Shown here: positions 10,101 through 21,283 of the stretch, piece after piece
How the letters are laid out: every line of letters begins with the position of its first letter
Position numbering within the stretch: the stretch's first letter is position 1
Assembly: GCA_916700875.1 (NCBI GenBank)
Contig: CAKAKS010000195.1
Location: 300,501 to 364,500 of the forward strand
DNA length: 64,000 nt
Source: Sebastes aleutianus
Lineage: Eukaryota; Chordata; Actinopteri; Perciformes; Sebastidae
Direction of reading: 5' to 3'
Translations under genes and position numbers: made by a program
The notes under the pieces: model-generated
What the model was told of the DNA's origin: nothing
What the model saw: only the letters and a program-made list of their open reading frames with translations
The model's database searches: none

Positions 10101-13100
10101 CAGGGAAACACAGATGAGACACACAAACAACATAAACACCAAACACAGTGAGAAAAACAGCGACACAGGACAACACACGAGACAGAAGCATTGCCACAAT
10201 ATTATAACAAAAGAAGCGACACACAAGACAGAAAAACTATTAGAAAGACATGCACGAAAGACACAACAGTTAGATGCAAGGCCATCTAGCATCTGACAAA
10301 TAGGTTTGACAACAAAACATAAGAGCAGAAGGAGGGCCATCAGTGTTACGTGTGTCAATTAAACAAATATTTCAGGAAAAATTTGTCAATAACGGTACAA
10401 TGTAGAGTAGTACATTTCAGCTTTAATGGATATAAAAGCATATTTTGACTTGAAACCTGGTTAAAAACAACACATAATACACTAATACAGTGCAAATACA
10501 TAATGGTTTACATCCTCATGTTGGTCATTTTAGTGCTGAAACAACCAATAAATGAATATGGACAGTGTTGATAATAATTGAATCATTTAAAGGTACTATA
10601 TGTAACTTTCAGAAAATTCTTCGTCTACATACTTGCCCTCCCGATTTTCCCGGGAGACTCGTGACGTTTTTCCCTGCCCTCTCTCAGTTTCCTCCCGGGG
10701 TCACGATTCTCCCGCATTTCTCACGATTTTTCACACCTTTTTTTTCCTTTTGCATTATCTCAACCTGATTCTGGTACTGGACAGCGTCTATAAGCTCTAC
10801 TGTTTCCCCCCGGACGACAATAAAGCTACACTTAATGTTGTTACCCGGCGGAGGAGAGCTGCTCGCGACACCGCGGCACAGCATAGCCATCGTGGCGTCA
10901 GGGTCGGCGCCAGAGTGTTAGGGGCGGACGGGCAATCAGCTTTGACAGGGGGGGGGGCGTTTTTTTTCACCTCATATAGTCTTCATTAAGTGTATCTTTA
11001 ACATTATCATGTTTCATGAAAGAAATTAACTGACAGAGAGGTGTATACATACTGCCACTTATGCGCACAGGCGCGCACGCACGCATACACATGCTGTTGT
11101 GTCCACAAAAACAGGTTATAAACTAACACCGTGTCCTAACTGGATGCGAGCGTCCGACTATCGCGCTGCATCTGACGCTCTCTGTCCACTGAATACGTTA
11201 ATTCTGCACTTCTGTTACATCATGTAAACAAACCAGGAACATATCAGCTGTGAGCTCCAGATCAGACTGGAGCTGAAGACGTCACCACCTCAAGGATGGG
11301 TTAGTACTTGTTATCTTCCTACGTTGGTACTTTTTTTTTTTAATCAGAAAACACACATTTTATTTTTGATATTTACTGGAAATAACATACGATATAGCCA
11401 AGAGCAAGTAGGTTGTTATCTAGTGATCTTCTCCAGCCAGCTGCCACCTTATTTTGGTTTCTGTTTTGAAATGAGGAAGTACTGGAGGCTACAGATAACT
11501 CCTCAGGCACGCCCTGGCACGCCCTGCGTCTTGTGCCAGGGTTAAAATGTGTACACACACGTTTGCCGAGATACAGTTAACAGGGAGTTAAACAACACAT
11601 TAATCTAACAGTCTGACTGATTTCTTCATAACTATAATTTAAGTTAATAAAGACTAAATGTGGATGTTTCACTCACCAGTTGTTGTCCCTGCTCAGCCTG
11701 CTGTAGTGTAACATTAGTCCATTGTTTTATTCCACAATACTGAACAGAATAATCCAAACAGGTAGAAAAAGTAAGATGTGAGAGGAGCACAGGATGCTTT
11801 TTACTCTCTTGGTCCTAATTGTGCTTTAATGCACCAGGTCTGTAGGTCTACTTTCTCTCATTTTTTTCTATTGGGCTAGATTGAAAAAAACAAAACAAAA
11901 CCAAACACGCAAACGGAGCGGATCAAAACAAGGCGTCTTACTGAAATATTGTCGTGACGGCTCATATTCCCCAGAGTTTCCATAGTTGTATCTTTGCGCT
12001 GTGTGTTTTATTTGAACCATTAGTGAGGTGGCTGTTGTATTTTTTGACAGGTAGCTCGTAATAAAGTTTCACTAGTGAACTTTATTACATATAACTGTGA
12101 GCGTCAATGCCTGTGCTGAAAGTGTCAGTAATCAAGTTAATATTTTAATTTACATCCAGGACAACTGACCCGGTTTTCTCGGCTCATTTTATCTAAACTA
12201 ATCAGCCGTTCCTCTCAATATGAGGGACAGGAAAAAATAGGAACCGTGTATCCGATAGAAGTTCAGACAAAACGTCACGCCGCGCTGTGCAGCGCCGTGT
12301 TGTTCGCAGCCAGTTAGGACACGCCAATAGAAAACAATGTAATCAAGCCCAAGTACATGTCCTAGTTGTTTCCTAAATGCAAAACTATCACTGTTTTGTG
12401 CTTTATTTTGCATTACAGTGTTAAGTCCTTCCATTACCAAACTGAATGACTTAATTTTACTAATAGCTTAGCTGTTATTTCAGTTTAGTTTTTTGTCAGG
12501 AGAGAATTCAGCTGAGGGGGCACAGTGACCTTTTTGGACGGGCCTGGACCCCCATGGCCCGCCCCTAACGCCGACGCTGCGTTATTTTCATTCTTGAAAA
12601 GTCACCAGAATGCAGGAAACAAAGTCTCTGAAATGCACATTCTTCTGGGGGACGACCCACAGACCCCTCGCTTTGGTTTTGAAATCCTCCCTATTTTTGA
12701 GGTCTCAAGGTTGGCAAGTACGCCTTGTTGTTTATGACACACACTGGTGGCCATTAAGTGACCTACAGTCAGCATCTTGCTGCTCACGCTCGCTCGTGGG
12801 CATCCTGGATATCAGCCAAAACAGAGACGTGACATTACGTTACAATCATATATCATATTTAGAATAACGTTACTATCTGTAATGTTCCTATACTTGGACC
12901 ATTGGCTCCATGATACTAACTAGTTTTCCGTTTGCAAATTACTTCATCGGCTTAAATTACGAAGCAACCAACGCCAGATCCATGTCGTGTAACTTAGCTA
13001 AACTGCATGGATCTGCCGTTGTTTGCTTCGTAACGTTAGCTGATAAAGTAATTTGCAAACGGTGATCTAGCCAATTGAATTAGCTGACGTTATCCAATCA

Positions 13101-16100
13101 AGACCGTGTTTTGCAACGCGTTGTTGGCGCTGTAGGGGAGCTGAAGCGAGGCAAGGCACTCGGAGCACGCATAAATGTCACATCTTTTGGGTTTTTCCAG
13201 CAAAACTGTCCCGAGTCCTTCACATAGAAATCAGTCCACAGGCTGTTATAGGCAACCGAGAAAGAGGAAGGTCTCGTTTTTTTTTAGGTGTCTTAATATC
13301 TGTTCACACACTGTCAATACAAAGCGATTAATACATGTAAATTGTTACATATAGTACCTTTAAGTAGAGCGAGACTGATAGATAAGTAACAAGAAATTGT
13401 GTTACAGAAATGCCAAACTAGGACAAATCTAAGGGATCCGTATCAAGTTTGTTTATCTTATGTTTCTGTCAAGAAATTAAGCTATTTGAAGACGTCGCCT
13501 CGGGCTCTGGGAAACTAAGATCTACATTTTGTCCCTATTTTATAAATTAAATACTCAATTAATTAAATTAATTGGAGAATTAATTGATATTGGTTGCAGC
13601 TCTGTTCCATTTATCTATAATAGCAGTAAACTAATGGATGAAGTGCAGCCCAATGAATAACAGCAGAACCATCAATGGATTGTGTGTTAATTTCACTGCT
13701 TTGAGGTATCATTGTGTTAAAAGAAAGACACTGGAAATTAGATTTCTTTGACATACTGCAGCTCTCTCTGTGTTTAATATGGTGAAACAGCTCCATCTAG
13801 TGGCTTATCCTAAACCAGCCGTCTATAAAACATCATTCAATATCAGTTTCAGGCAGAATCTGACCTCTGGACCTGAGAGTCAGTCTGAGCGTTACCATGA
13901 CAACTGACCTGGTTGATCAGCCCGGTTGACGCGGCGACGTTCTCGACCCCCTCCACGCCTGCCTGTGACACTTCATTGGCCCCGGCAACCGCTGTGTCTC
14001 CAACGATGTTGGCCTGATCCACGGTCCTGTTGGCCACTGAGACGCAAAGTGGAAGACGGTTAGTGAAACTGAGACACGCTCAAATCTAACTAAAATGGAA
14101 GGAGTTTCCGTGCGTATGTCTGTTCAATTTTCTTGACAACCGTTCATCTGATCGACTTCACACTTGGCGGGTGTATTGCGGAGGAACCAAGGAAGTGCAG
14201 TGTCGAGTGCGACCTCTTTAGATCTACAGGAAATATTTATTAGTAGTACACACACTGTGTAGTGTATTGAGAGGAGACCCCAATTAACTGTTACACCGCC
14301 GAACGGCATGCTGGCTAAAGCTCGATATCCATCGCTCGCTACAATATTAACTGTTGAACCACCGAACGGCATGCTGGGTACAGCTCGCTCTCCGTCAATG
14401 TTCATGTGAGCTTTTGCACCCAAATGACTCGTACATTCTAGCATCGCTCGGGGATGCAACTATGTCATGGCAGGTGTATTGCTCAGCATTCAAGGAAGCG
14501 CAGTGTCGTGTGTGAAGTTGTTTGGATGAGCGGTTGTCGAGAAAGCTATAAGCAGCAATGCTGGAGGCCAAGCAATCGGCCTGTTCTGAACAGGCATGTT
14601 TTGCATTAGTTCTGTTCAATGACAAAAAGAGTGGTGCAGGGATGACGCATTTTTGTAGGCCAACCATGAAGTTAGCATCGCCCCGGTTCCCTCGACAAAA
14701 GGCCAATGGGATTTTTCCATTTGGTCTCGGATTATTGTAGAAGATAAGCTCTGTGGCAAAGAAACGTTTATGATACTTGCGCGTTTTGTTCAGTAAGATA
14801 TTCTTCACAAATGAACACCACTTTTATGAAAGTGATTTTTGAAGTGTGAATACAATCGTCATAAGTTAAAAGCGAACATTAGGCTATAAATGAACTACAC
14901 CACGGTCGCATGAAGGCAGACGTGTCGGCTTGATGACGTTTTGTAGTCATTTGTTAGCAACCGCCTTTTTTAGGACAAATAAAGGCTTCCAAATTCAAGA
15001 GTGGGATATTTATTGACGCATTTTATATCGTAGGACAAAACGTAAAACGTCTTCAGCTTGTGTTAACCACAGACCTTATTTCAGGCATCTAACTAAAAAC
15101 CCACTGACTTTGAGACGAGGGAACCGCAAGCGCTAACACATTTCCGGGTTTTAGGACTCATTCCTGTAGCGCTCTATATTTCCATATTTGTGACTGATTT
15201 TCGCGGTCTCTCTAGCCCTGCCGCGTTTTGAGATATTCCTGCATAGTTCTGCTAGTCTTTAAAAGAAGTGGGGCGGTTAACCAGACGTACATTTGTAAGA
15301 CTTCACCCCTGAAATCTTTCCTGTTGAAAAAATTCTGTTTGGAAATATTTATGATAAAGTCTAGATCTCAAATCTGTGACGCTTAAATTTTCTAGTGCGC
15401 CGTCTTTGCCTCATAATGAGACATAATGGGCTCATTACTGCCCCCAAACGGCCACAAGGGGCAACAATGAGCCCATTACAAACTCAAAAATAAACTTCGA
15501 CAAGCAACACAAAAATGACATTTATGGTGTATCTGTAGTCAAATGGAAATACATGATTTTGATTTAGACGTTGGTTTCATCCTGGGCGAAGACAGCAAAC
15601 ACCTGTGAAATTACAAAAGGATTTCCTTACCTGTGTTTACTGATGACACAACTCCCTCCTTTGTCTTACTGCCTGAGGATCAAAGAGAGATTACAATCAA
15701 ATTCATGTACATGTTTCCTACTTTAATAGAAAAATTACATATTTTACAATTCCTATGTTTGTTTGTTTTTTTCCCTAGTTTTGTTGAACAGTCATGTTTT
15801 AATTACTTTGATTAATCTACATTTTTTTGTTGATTTATTTCTAATTTTGTGAATATTTATTTTAGTGAGGGATGTGAGCATGAAATTTTCATTATTCTTA
15901 TTCATCAACAAATCAAGCCGTGACCCTTATACCTCACTAATGTATTAATTCATCTTGTAGTAATGAGAAGAAAACACACTTATTAACTGACATTAATAAT
16001 GAACCAATGAATCATAATTACATCATTAGATAAACGGGATTCACTCCTCAGAAGTAGCAACTATTACATCAATGTAAAATGTAATGTTGCTTTGTTTAAG

Positions 16101-16849
16101 TTTTCACCCATTTACTTTGGTAAACACATTTGTAGATGTATATTTTTGTACATTTGATCCTTCCTTTTAGAGACATTTCTTAGCTGCTGTTGCCCACGTA
16201 GTCTCTGACATATCCTCCCTGAGAGTGTCTGGTCAGCAGTATCCGTTCCTCTTTCTAAAAATACATTCACGGTAAAGACTCCACTGTCCTGCAGTGTGAC
16301 TGATGCGTTTCTCTGGTTTTTAAAAGTGAACGTGATCCTGGATTGTTTCAGTTTCACACTTTATTTAAGAAAAATAATATTATTCACTGATATTTAACAC
16401 AGAGCATTTTCAATTTTCTCCCACCCTCCATCCCCTCACTGCCTAGACAAAATAACATATCTACACAGGGAATGATGGTTCAAAATTAAGTAATAAGGTT
16501 AAAAAAAAGAACATATATATATATATTTATAAAATTATAAAATATAAATATATAAAATAACTAAAAGCAAAATAAAAGATTAAAAAAAGCCAGCAAACAC
16601 ATAATTAATAAAATAAAACAAACATACAGATTAATTAATTTAACATTTTGCATAGGAAAAGATACATACTGTATACATGCTTTGAAAATGTAAACACATT
16701 TGTGGATGTTCATGTATATAGGCTTATTTACCATCAGTTATTAACACTACATTCTGGTATATAGAGCACTCAATGAGGGGTTCCTGGGGTGGGTTAATCA
16801 AATTACAGTGCCTACCTAATTTTGGGGAAGGGTCTTAAGCCTTTTTCGA

Positions 16850-16891
<42 letters not shown>

Positions 16892-19800
16892 CTTTCCCTT
16901 TTTAATCTTGAGAACTCAGGTGTTTAAGAGATCTATAAAGCTTATAGGTGACTTGATAATTTTGTGTTTTATGGAAATATTTTTTATTGGTGAAACAGCA
17001 CCTCTCTGCATTTCCCTCTCTGCTCACCAGCACTGTGCTCATTACTGTATGATCCCAGGCAGATTAAATTGAGGTTATATAATCTGCCAGAGCGAGGGAT
17101 AGAAGGAGGGAAATATCTGCTCTAAGAGAGATGAAAGGGAATAATGGGAGGAAGGTAGAAATGAAGGAAGAATAAATCTGCAGAATGACATGATTTCGTG
17201 CACGCTGACTGTTCCCTCTTTCACACAGATGCTGCCATTAACGGCATCCTGCCTCCACCCGTCCTCTCGGTCTCCTGCTTCCCTCCATCTCTCTGCACGC
17301 TCCCTGTGCTACATGAGCCACGTGCCTGAGTACTGAGCAGCACTGCAGTACAGCCCAACACACGCACACAGCAATGACACAGCTTCTTTCTCCCAGTCAA
17401 CAGAGGGAGCCACCTGAGTGTCACTGTGAATATCTGTATGTGAGCTATCTCACTATAGACCGCATTTGTGAAAGTGTAATTTAAATGATCAAACAGAAGC
17501 AGTTCTCCAGGGGATGCAAAAGGACACGGCTTAGCACTTAACCAGAACAAGAAGGCCATTTTTTAAATAATCCTGATACAATCCCGATCGAAAGCTTGCC
17601 TCAATAGACGAAGATTGCACGGATTACAGTGTGTGAATGCTTTTTCCTATTATGAACTAATGTGCAAATATATGGCTTTAGTCAGGTTTTTTTTTCCAGA
17701 GGAGGATTTATGCTTTAGCAGATGAAAGCTCAGACATGTCCCGGATTTAATGAAAAATCCTAATAATGGTGATATACTTTTATGCGTTTGCAGCAATGTA
17801 AAAGATATAATATATGCACTGAGACATTCACATGTGTGTACACTTACTACATACACGTAAAAAAGAAAGCTGTGTATTATCAATTTATGACTACATAAGT
17901 TATAATTAATAAGGGATGTAAAGGCAATCACAGGACAAAAAATCACTGCTCTTTTTTATGAAATAGCAGGACTGCTGAAGCACAAATCCCTTTCTGGAAA
18001 ACTGACTAAAGTCACATTTTAATATCAGTGCAGAAAATCAGCACATAGAAGCTTCTTCTTGCATATAATTGATGAGAAAGAAAATCGGATTTTTATGAGT
18101 TTATGGTATTATTCATTCATAAAAACATGGAAATTACAACCGACCCTGATTACTAGAACATAGGAAATGAATAACCATGAAATAAAAACATAAAACAAAA
18201 AAAAAATCCATCATAAAACTGTGAAAAAATAAGCCATTTTGTGGCAGCTTGTGTTCAGTGACTCGAGGGATTTTGTTTTATTTAATTACAGAGCACGTCC
18301 TGCCTGTCTGTCTGTCTATCCAGGTTTGGCCTGTTTGTGAAAGCGGGCGTGCAGACCTTGATACTGTGTACCCACATTCACATGCTGACATATGCACTCT
18401 GCTGCAGGCAGTTAACAGTGGTTTATCGGCGCCATCATCGACCCTCCTCACTTCAGCGATCACATCCCTTCTCCTGTTCCTCCCCCCTTTGATCTGTATG
18501 TCCCTTTTCTTTCACCCCTCTTACTTTTCTCTCCACCCTCTCCTTTACCTGAGCTCCTCACCAACCTGTACTCCAGGTTTCATTTTCCAGTGACAGCCAT
18601 CCCTCCACCTCCATCATCCCTCCATCACTACGTGTCAACTGTCTCTCTTTTTCTGCCCCTCCATCTGTTCATACAGGAGCCTCGAGACTAGAAGCTCAAA
18701 GCTTTTTCTGACATAACAGCCCTCCCTTCTCTCTCTCTGTCTCTCCCCCTCCATCCCTCCATCTTTCCCCGGGATGTGTTGGTGGGGGGGGTTGTTTTAA
18801 AAGCTGCGGGGGGAGGAAGGTGGTTAGTCATCAAAGCCGCTCACACTGGCAGGCAAATCCTGCTGCTGCAACACCACAAACGCGCACGTTCTCGCATCAA
18901 CACGAGCATGGGGTGAGGGTGGAGGGGGGTGAGCAAATTGCTGCAGTGCTCAAGTGATCCTTGCCCTGTCTTCCTCACCTCCCTTCCCACTCTTTCAGCT
19001 CAGGACATTGCCTCTTGCACGCATACCGTTACATTTTCTTTCCTCTTTCATTTTCATCGTCGTGATTAAGATTTCCGAGGCTGCTGTGTGACTGCAGACG
19101 ACGACGACGACGTAGACTTCCACTCCGCTAGCTCCTCACCCTCCCCTCCTAGTTTTACAACGCCCCTCCCCTCTCAGGCGGGCCTAAAAGCCTGGTACTG
19201 GAGGTAACCTTGAGATGTGACGCATTCGCTGCTGGAGCTAATTTAAAAGTAGAGGGAACCACAGCGTGACCATTAAGCATCTGAAGCATTTTTAAAATGT
19301 AAAATCTTTGTCTGTCCTTATATACTTGCGTTTTTAATGTGAATGCATACATTTATTATAAAACATCTGTGAATACACTTTAAAAAAATTGCATGACAGC
19401 CCCTTTAAATGTAGGTCAACTCTATTCTGTAAATTAAAAAAGGCAGATAAACTGGGTCTCTGGGGACTTGAGTCCATCACTGGACGTCCCTCTGCATGCT
19501 GCTCCCCAAACCAACGTGAATAAAATAGGATAGGTGATAAAAGCTTGAGGCAGCACCATCACAACATCTCTCTTCTCCTCTTTTATTCTTTTTTCCCCCA
19601 AAACAGACAGACCGGTCCTCTAACAGCTACTGTCCTGCTACCCAATTACAACTTTTCTCCATCTCGTTGTACCCCTCCTCACTCTGTCAGACCCCCACCC
19701 TCTGCCCTGCACCAGTCCTGCAGCAGTATCCTGCCAATGCTCTCTCCATCCCCTCCTTTCTTCCTCCTTCTCCTCCTCCTCCTCCTCCCTCTGTTCCTGT

Positions 19801-20098
19801 CGCTTCTCACAAGTGTCCCAGACATGGACACCCATGGGACCCCACCTCAAACGGTGCAAAAACACATGATGTAACCACACACACACACACACCGAAAAAT
19901 TAGTACATCTACCCCCCAAGCTTACCCACTTTCCTTTTTTAGTACAACTCGGTGCAGCTCCACGATATGTTACGTACCTACATACATCACCCCTTCCTTG
20001 GTCTTGGCTGCTGCCTCCTCCATGCCAGCTTTGGTCTTCTCTGCGGCGGCCACCACCCCCTCCTTGGCCATGGAGAACCCCTTCATGAATACATCCAT
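7128..20098 (-). CDS. sncg: gamma-synuclein (complete, five coding exons)
   Basis: Exons in transcript order: 20098-19978, 15672-15631, 14036-13909, 9133-9092 and 7136-7128. They total 342 nt, giving 113 residues. All junctions have GT-AG signals and phases 1, 1, 0 and 0. The N-terminus MDVFMKGFSMAKEGVVAAAE and the repeated KTKEGV-type 11-mers are the synuclein hallmark and form an amphipathic helix on phospholipid membranes. Synucleins are natively unfolded cytosolic proteins that bind synaptic vesicles and SNAREs; gamma is typical of peripheral and sensory neurons. The middle block VENVAASTGL and the synteny with glud1, ldb3 and opn4 favour gamma. The acidic tail is very short and glycine-rich compared with the 127-residue human protein, and the last exon adds only two residues. 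The 42-nt second exon equals the size of the mammalian one. Which teleost paralog this is cannot be settled. Confidence 0.93.
7303..7971. mobile_element. TTAA-flanked MITE with ~60-bp inverted termini
   Basis: TTAAAGGTGCATTGTGTAGG at the left pairs with the right end CTACACACGGCACCTTTAA. Inverted identity extends through the GGTTGCAGATTGCAACC palindrome. TTAA at both ends suggests a piggyBac-like target. The inside contains another hairpin (about 7600-7870). Confidence 0.85.
7752..8174. mobile_element. second TTAA-type MITE overlapping the first
   Basis: Left GAAAGGAACAGTGTGTAAC pairs with right GTTACACACTGTTCCTTTAA. The left TTAA is mutated to TGTG. It shares the segment around CATGGCGGA and GAGGACCCGCT with the hairpin to its left, so the two MITEs are interleaved rather than cleanly nested. 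Confidence 0.7.
9092..9133 (-). CDS. sncg: sncg coding exon 4 (acidic/glycine tail)
   Basis: 42 nt between CTTGCAG| and |GTAAGA, phase 0 at both ends. It encodes GEYGGMEQGGEGGE, the short acidic tail. Signals are strong and phase fits both neighbours. Confidence 0.85.
9823..9979. mobile_element. 157-bp MITE in sncg intron 3
   Basis: CACCAAATTACCAGTTTATT at the left is an inverted match to AATAAACTGGTAACTTGGTG at the right, with one or two mismatches in 20. No coding content. Confidence 0.8.
10629..12721. mobile_element. middle element of the nest (hAT-like ends)
   Basis: Left TACTTGCCCTCCCGATTTTC and right GGTTGGCAAGTA are inverted relatives. The left arm, with CTCCCGG and TCTCCCGCATTTCTC motifs, resembles a widespread fish hAT-type terminus. 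Exact ends and target duplication are not resolved. It contains the innermost element. Confidence 0.6.
10898..12578 (-). mobile_element. innermost element, DNA transposon copy B
   Basis: Termini CAGGGTCGGCG...TTAGGGGCGG (left) and CCGCCCCTAACGCCGACGCTG (right) are inverted relatives. Positions 11175-12578 match the reverse complement of 1809-2905 closely, but this copy has two blocks deleted in the other. It looks like the more complete copy, though no transposase is recognised. Confidence 0.75.
12928..13062. repeat. 135-bp near-palindrome (hairpin)
   Basis: CCGTTTGCAAATTACTTCAT at the left folds onto a right arm ending AAGTAATTTGCAAACGG. The arms contain GAAGCAA and CAGATCCATG and a short loop. 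It lies in the right arm of the outer nest element. Confidence 0.85.
13470..13605. mobile_element. fragment of the GCTGCAAC-ended hAT-type MITE
   Basis: Contains GAAGACGTCGCCTCGGGCTC, then ATTAATTG-rich DNA and the terminus GGTTGCAGCTC. This is the same family as 38824-39080, in degraded form. Confidence 0.6.
13909..14036 (-). CDS. sncg: sncg coding exon 3
   Basis: 128 nt between CGTCTCAG| and |GTCAGT. It encodes ANRTVDQANIVGDTAVAG through AASTGLINQ. It holds the central membrane-binding region, without the VTGVTAVAQ-type hydrophobic stretch of alpha-synuclein. Confidence 0.95.
14127..14549. mobile_element. foldback element beside sncg exon 3
   Basis: Left TTCTTGACAACCGTTCATCT and right ATGAGCGGTTGTCGAGAAAG are inverted. 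Within it a ~64-bp direct repeat carries CGAACGGCATGCTGG at about 14298 and 14364. It ends about 90 bp from the acceptor of sncg exon 3. Confidence 0.75.
14550..15630 (-). other. sncg: sncg intron 2, unique part
   Basis: No exon, known element or long repeat recognised. The only local pattern is TAATGAG/ATGGGCTCATTA direct and inverted copies at about 15410-15480. Confidence 0.5.
15631..15672 (-). CDS. sncg: sncg coding exon 2 (42 nt)
   Basis: Flanked by TCCTCAG| and |GTAAGG. With the split codons it reads GSKTKEGVVSSVNTV, the next synuclein repeat. It was found by looking for the expected 42-nt exon. Confidence 0.93.
15673..19977 (-). other. sncg: sncg intron 1
   Basis: 4.3 kb with no further exon recognised. 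It holds the (TAA)n tract at 16850 and AT-rich DNA. A pyrimidine-rich stretch at about 18440-18780 has no splice-bounded open frame of interest. Confidence 0.6.
16850..16891. repeat. (TAA)n microsatellite
   Basis: About 14 ATA/TAA units without interruption. Confidence 0.95.
19978..20098 (-). CDS. sncg: sncg coding exon 1
   Basis: Encodes residues 1-40 and the first base of codon 41. The ATG is the complement of 20096-20098, preceded by CCCAAG. The donor reads TATGTAG|GTACGT. It contains KEGVV and KTKEGVMYV 11-mer repeats. The exon/intron position matches that after LYVG/MYVG in other vertebrate synucleins. Confidence 0.95.
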
Positions 20099-20570
20099 CT
20101 TGGGCGACGAGACAGCTGGGCTCCCCTGCTCCAAACGGGCCTGGCTGGTGCTTACAGTGAGCGAGCAGAAGAGATGATGTGAGAGTGTGTGTGTGTCTGA
20201 GTGTGAGTGAGTGTGTGTGCCGGTGGCTCCTCCTCCCTTCGGTGCTACAACAGAGGGCTGAGAGGACCGCACAGCAGGGCTATAGCACGCAGACTGAGAG
20301 AAAGAGGGGGGAGGACACAGCCGGTATGCACAAGATGGAGAGAAGAGGAGGAGGAGGAGGAGGAGGAGGAGGATGAGGAGGAGGAGGAGAGACGGCCGGA
20401 TGCTGCAGCATTTTCAAGTCATGCTGCAACCCCGCGGCTCAGCCACACCTCCACCCGTCATCCATCTTTCTCCCGATGACTCCCACTCATGCTCAGCGCA
20501 GCCTCCGGCTTTCTATTTGCGTACTTTGATTGGCAGATTGCGCTGGACACACCTTTCCAGATGCTGAGCT
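20099..20570 (-). promoter_or_regulatory. sncg: sncg 5'UTR and proximal promoter region
   Basis: Sequence upstream of the sncg ATG (minus strand). A CCAAT motif lies on the minus strand at about 20525 (GCCAATCAAAG). A (GGA)n tract and GT-rich DNA lie between it and the ATG. No clear TATA box is seen, so the start site is not assigned. Confidence 0.4.
20344..20391. repeat. (GGA)n microsatellite in the sncg 5' region
   Basis: About 16 GGA units, one GAT variant. As CCT on the sncg strand, it lies about 250 bp upstream of the ATG. Open frames of poly-Glu and poly-Gly over it are artefacts. Confidence 0.9.
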
Positions 20571-20599
20571 TGTGAGCACTGTTACATAACCAGCAGAGC

Positions 20600-21283
20600 T
20601 TCAGCGCTGGAAGCAAAAAGGATTTTTTTTCTCACATCATATGCCTTGTGAGATTGTGTCGTGTAATCTGTAATCACACAGCTAATCCCAAAAAATATGA
20701 TTCCGTCTTCCTTTTTCTGACGAGATGTTTACGTACTGTATCACTATTTTCTATGTATTTAATTGAACTGAATTGAATTAAAATGAGAAAGAGAGAGCAC
20801 CTGCAGCCATTTGTATTCTTGTGAGGAGGAGAGAAAATGCTTTGTCATCTCCACCTGAATGAGTCACAACTGCCCCGCCTCCGCCTCCTCTTTCTCCTCC
20901 TCGTCCCGTTTCTCCCAGACACGCCAACTCAGCAGCAATTCGGTGGATAGGTCTGATATGACAACAGCTCCAGTTTTATCAATTTCTTTTAATGAAAAAA
21001 GGAAGCAAGCAGAGGGGAATAATTGGGGAACACATATATAATTAAACTTCTGCAACTCTATATTTCTTCTTGCATTCGGTCCATACTGACACCTGATAAA
21101 ACAAAGGTAAGAGGGGTAAAGTGATATATATTTAGAGCAGTGTAGGTTGCAGAAAGGGGAACATCTCATATTTTCAGTCTTGCTGTACAGAAGCCCGCTG
21201 CCCTCTGCTGGTTTTAACACATACGACATCATGACGCAGCACATGGCAAGTCGTTTAAACATTTAATAACTAGACAGGATATT
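20600..21283. other. intergenic DNA, no feature recognised
   Basis: No exon, tRNA-like fold or transposon terminus seen between the sncg promoter region and the GATATC-rich element. Confidence 0.4.

Larger units (their letters stand above)
10587..13363. mobile_element. outermost TTAA-MITE of a three-level transposon nest
   Basis: A perfect 20-bp inverted pair, TTAAAGGTACTATATGTAAC and GTTACATATAGTACCTTTAA, bounds 2.78 kb. Normal MITEs of this type are far shorter; the excess is explained by the element at 10629-12721 inside it. Confidence 0.85.

Noticed and set aside
1809..12578. The paired repeats as LTRs of a retroelement
   Set aside because: The copies are inverted, not direct, and unequal in length, and no gag/pol frames lie between them.
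14295..14400. Short CRISPR or tRNA-like repeat pair (CGAACGGCATGCTGG)
   Set aside because: A two-unit direct duplication inside a foldback element; no cloverleaf was found.
20179..20567. Poly-Glu and poly-Gly open frames upstream of sncg
   Set aside because: They arise from the (GGA)n microsatellite and have no splice or start support.
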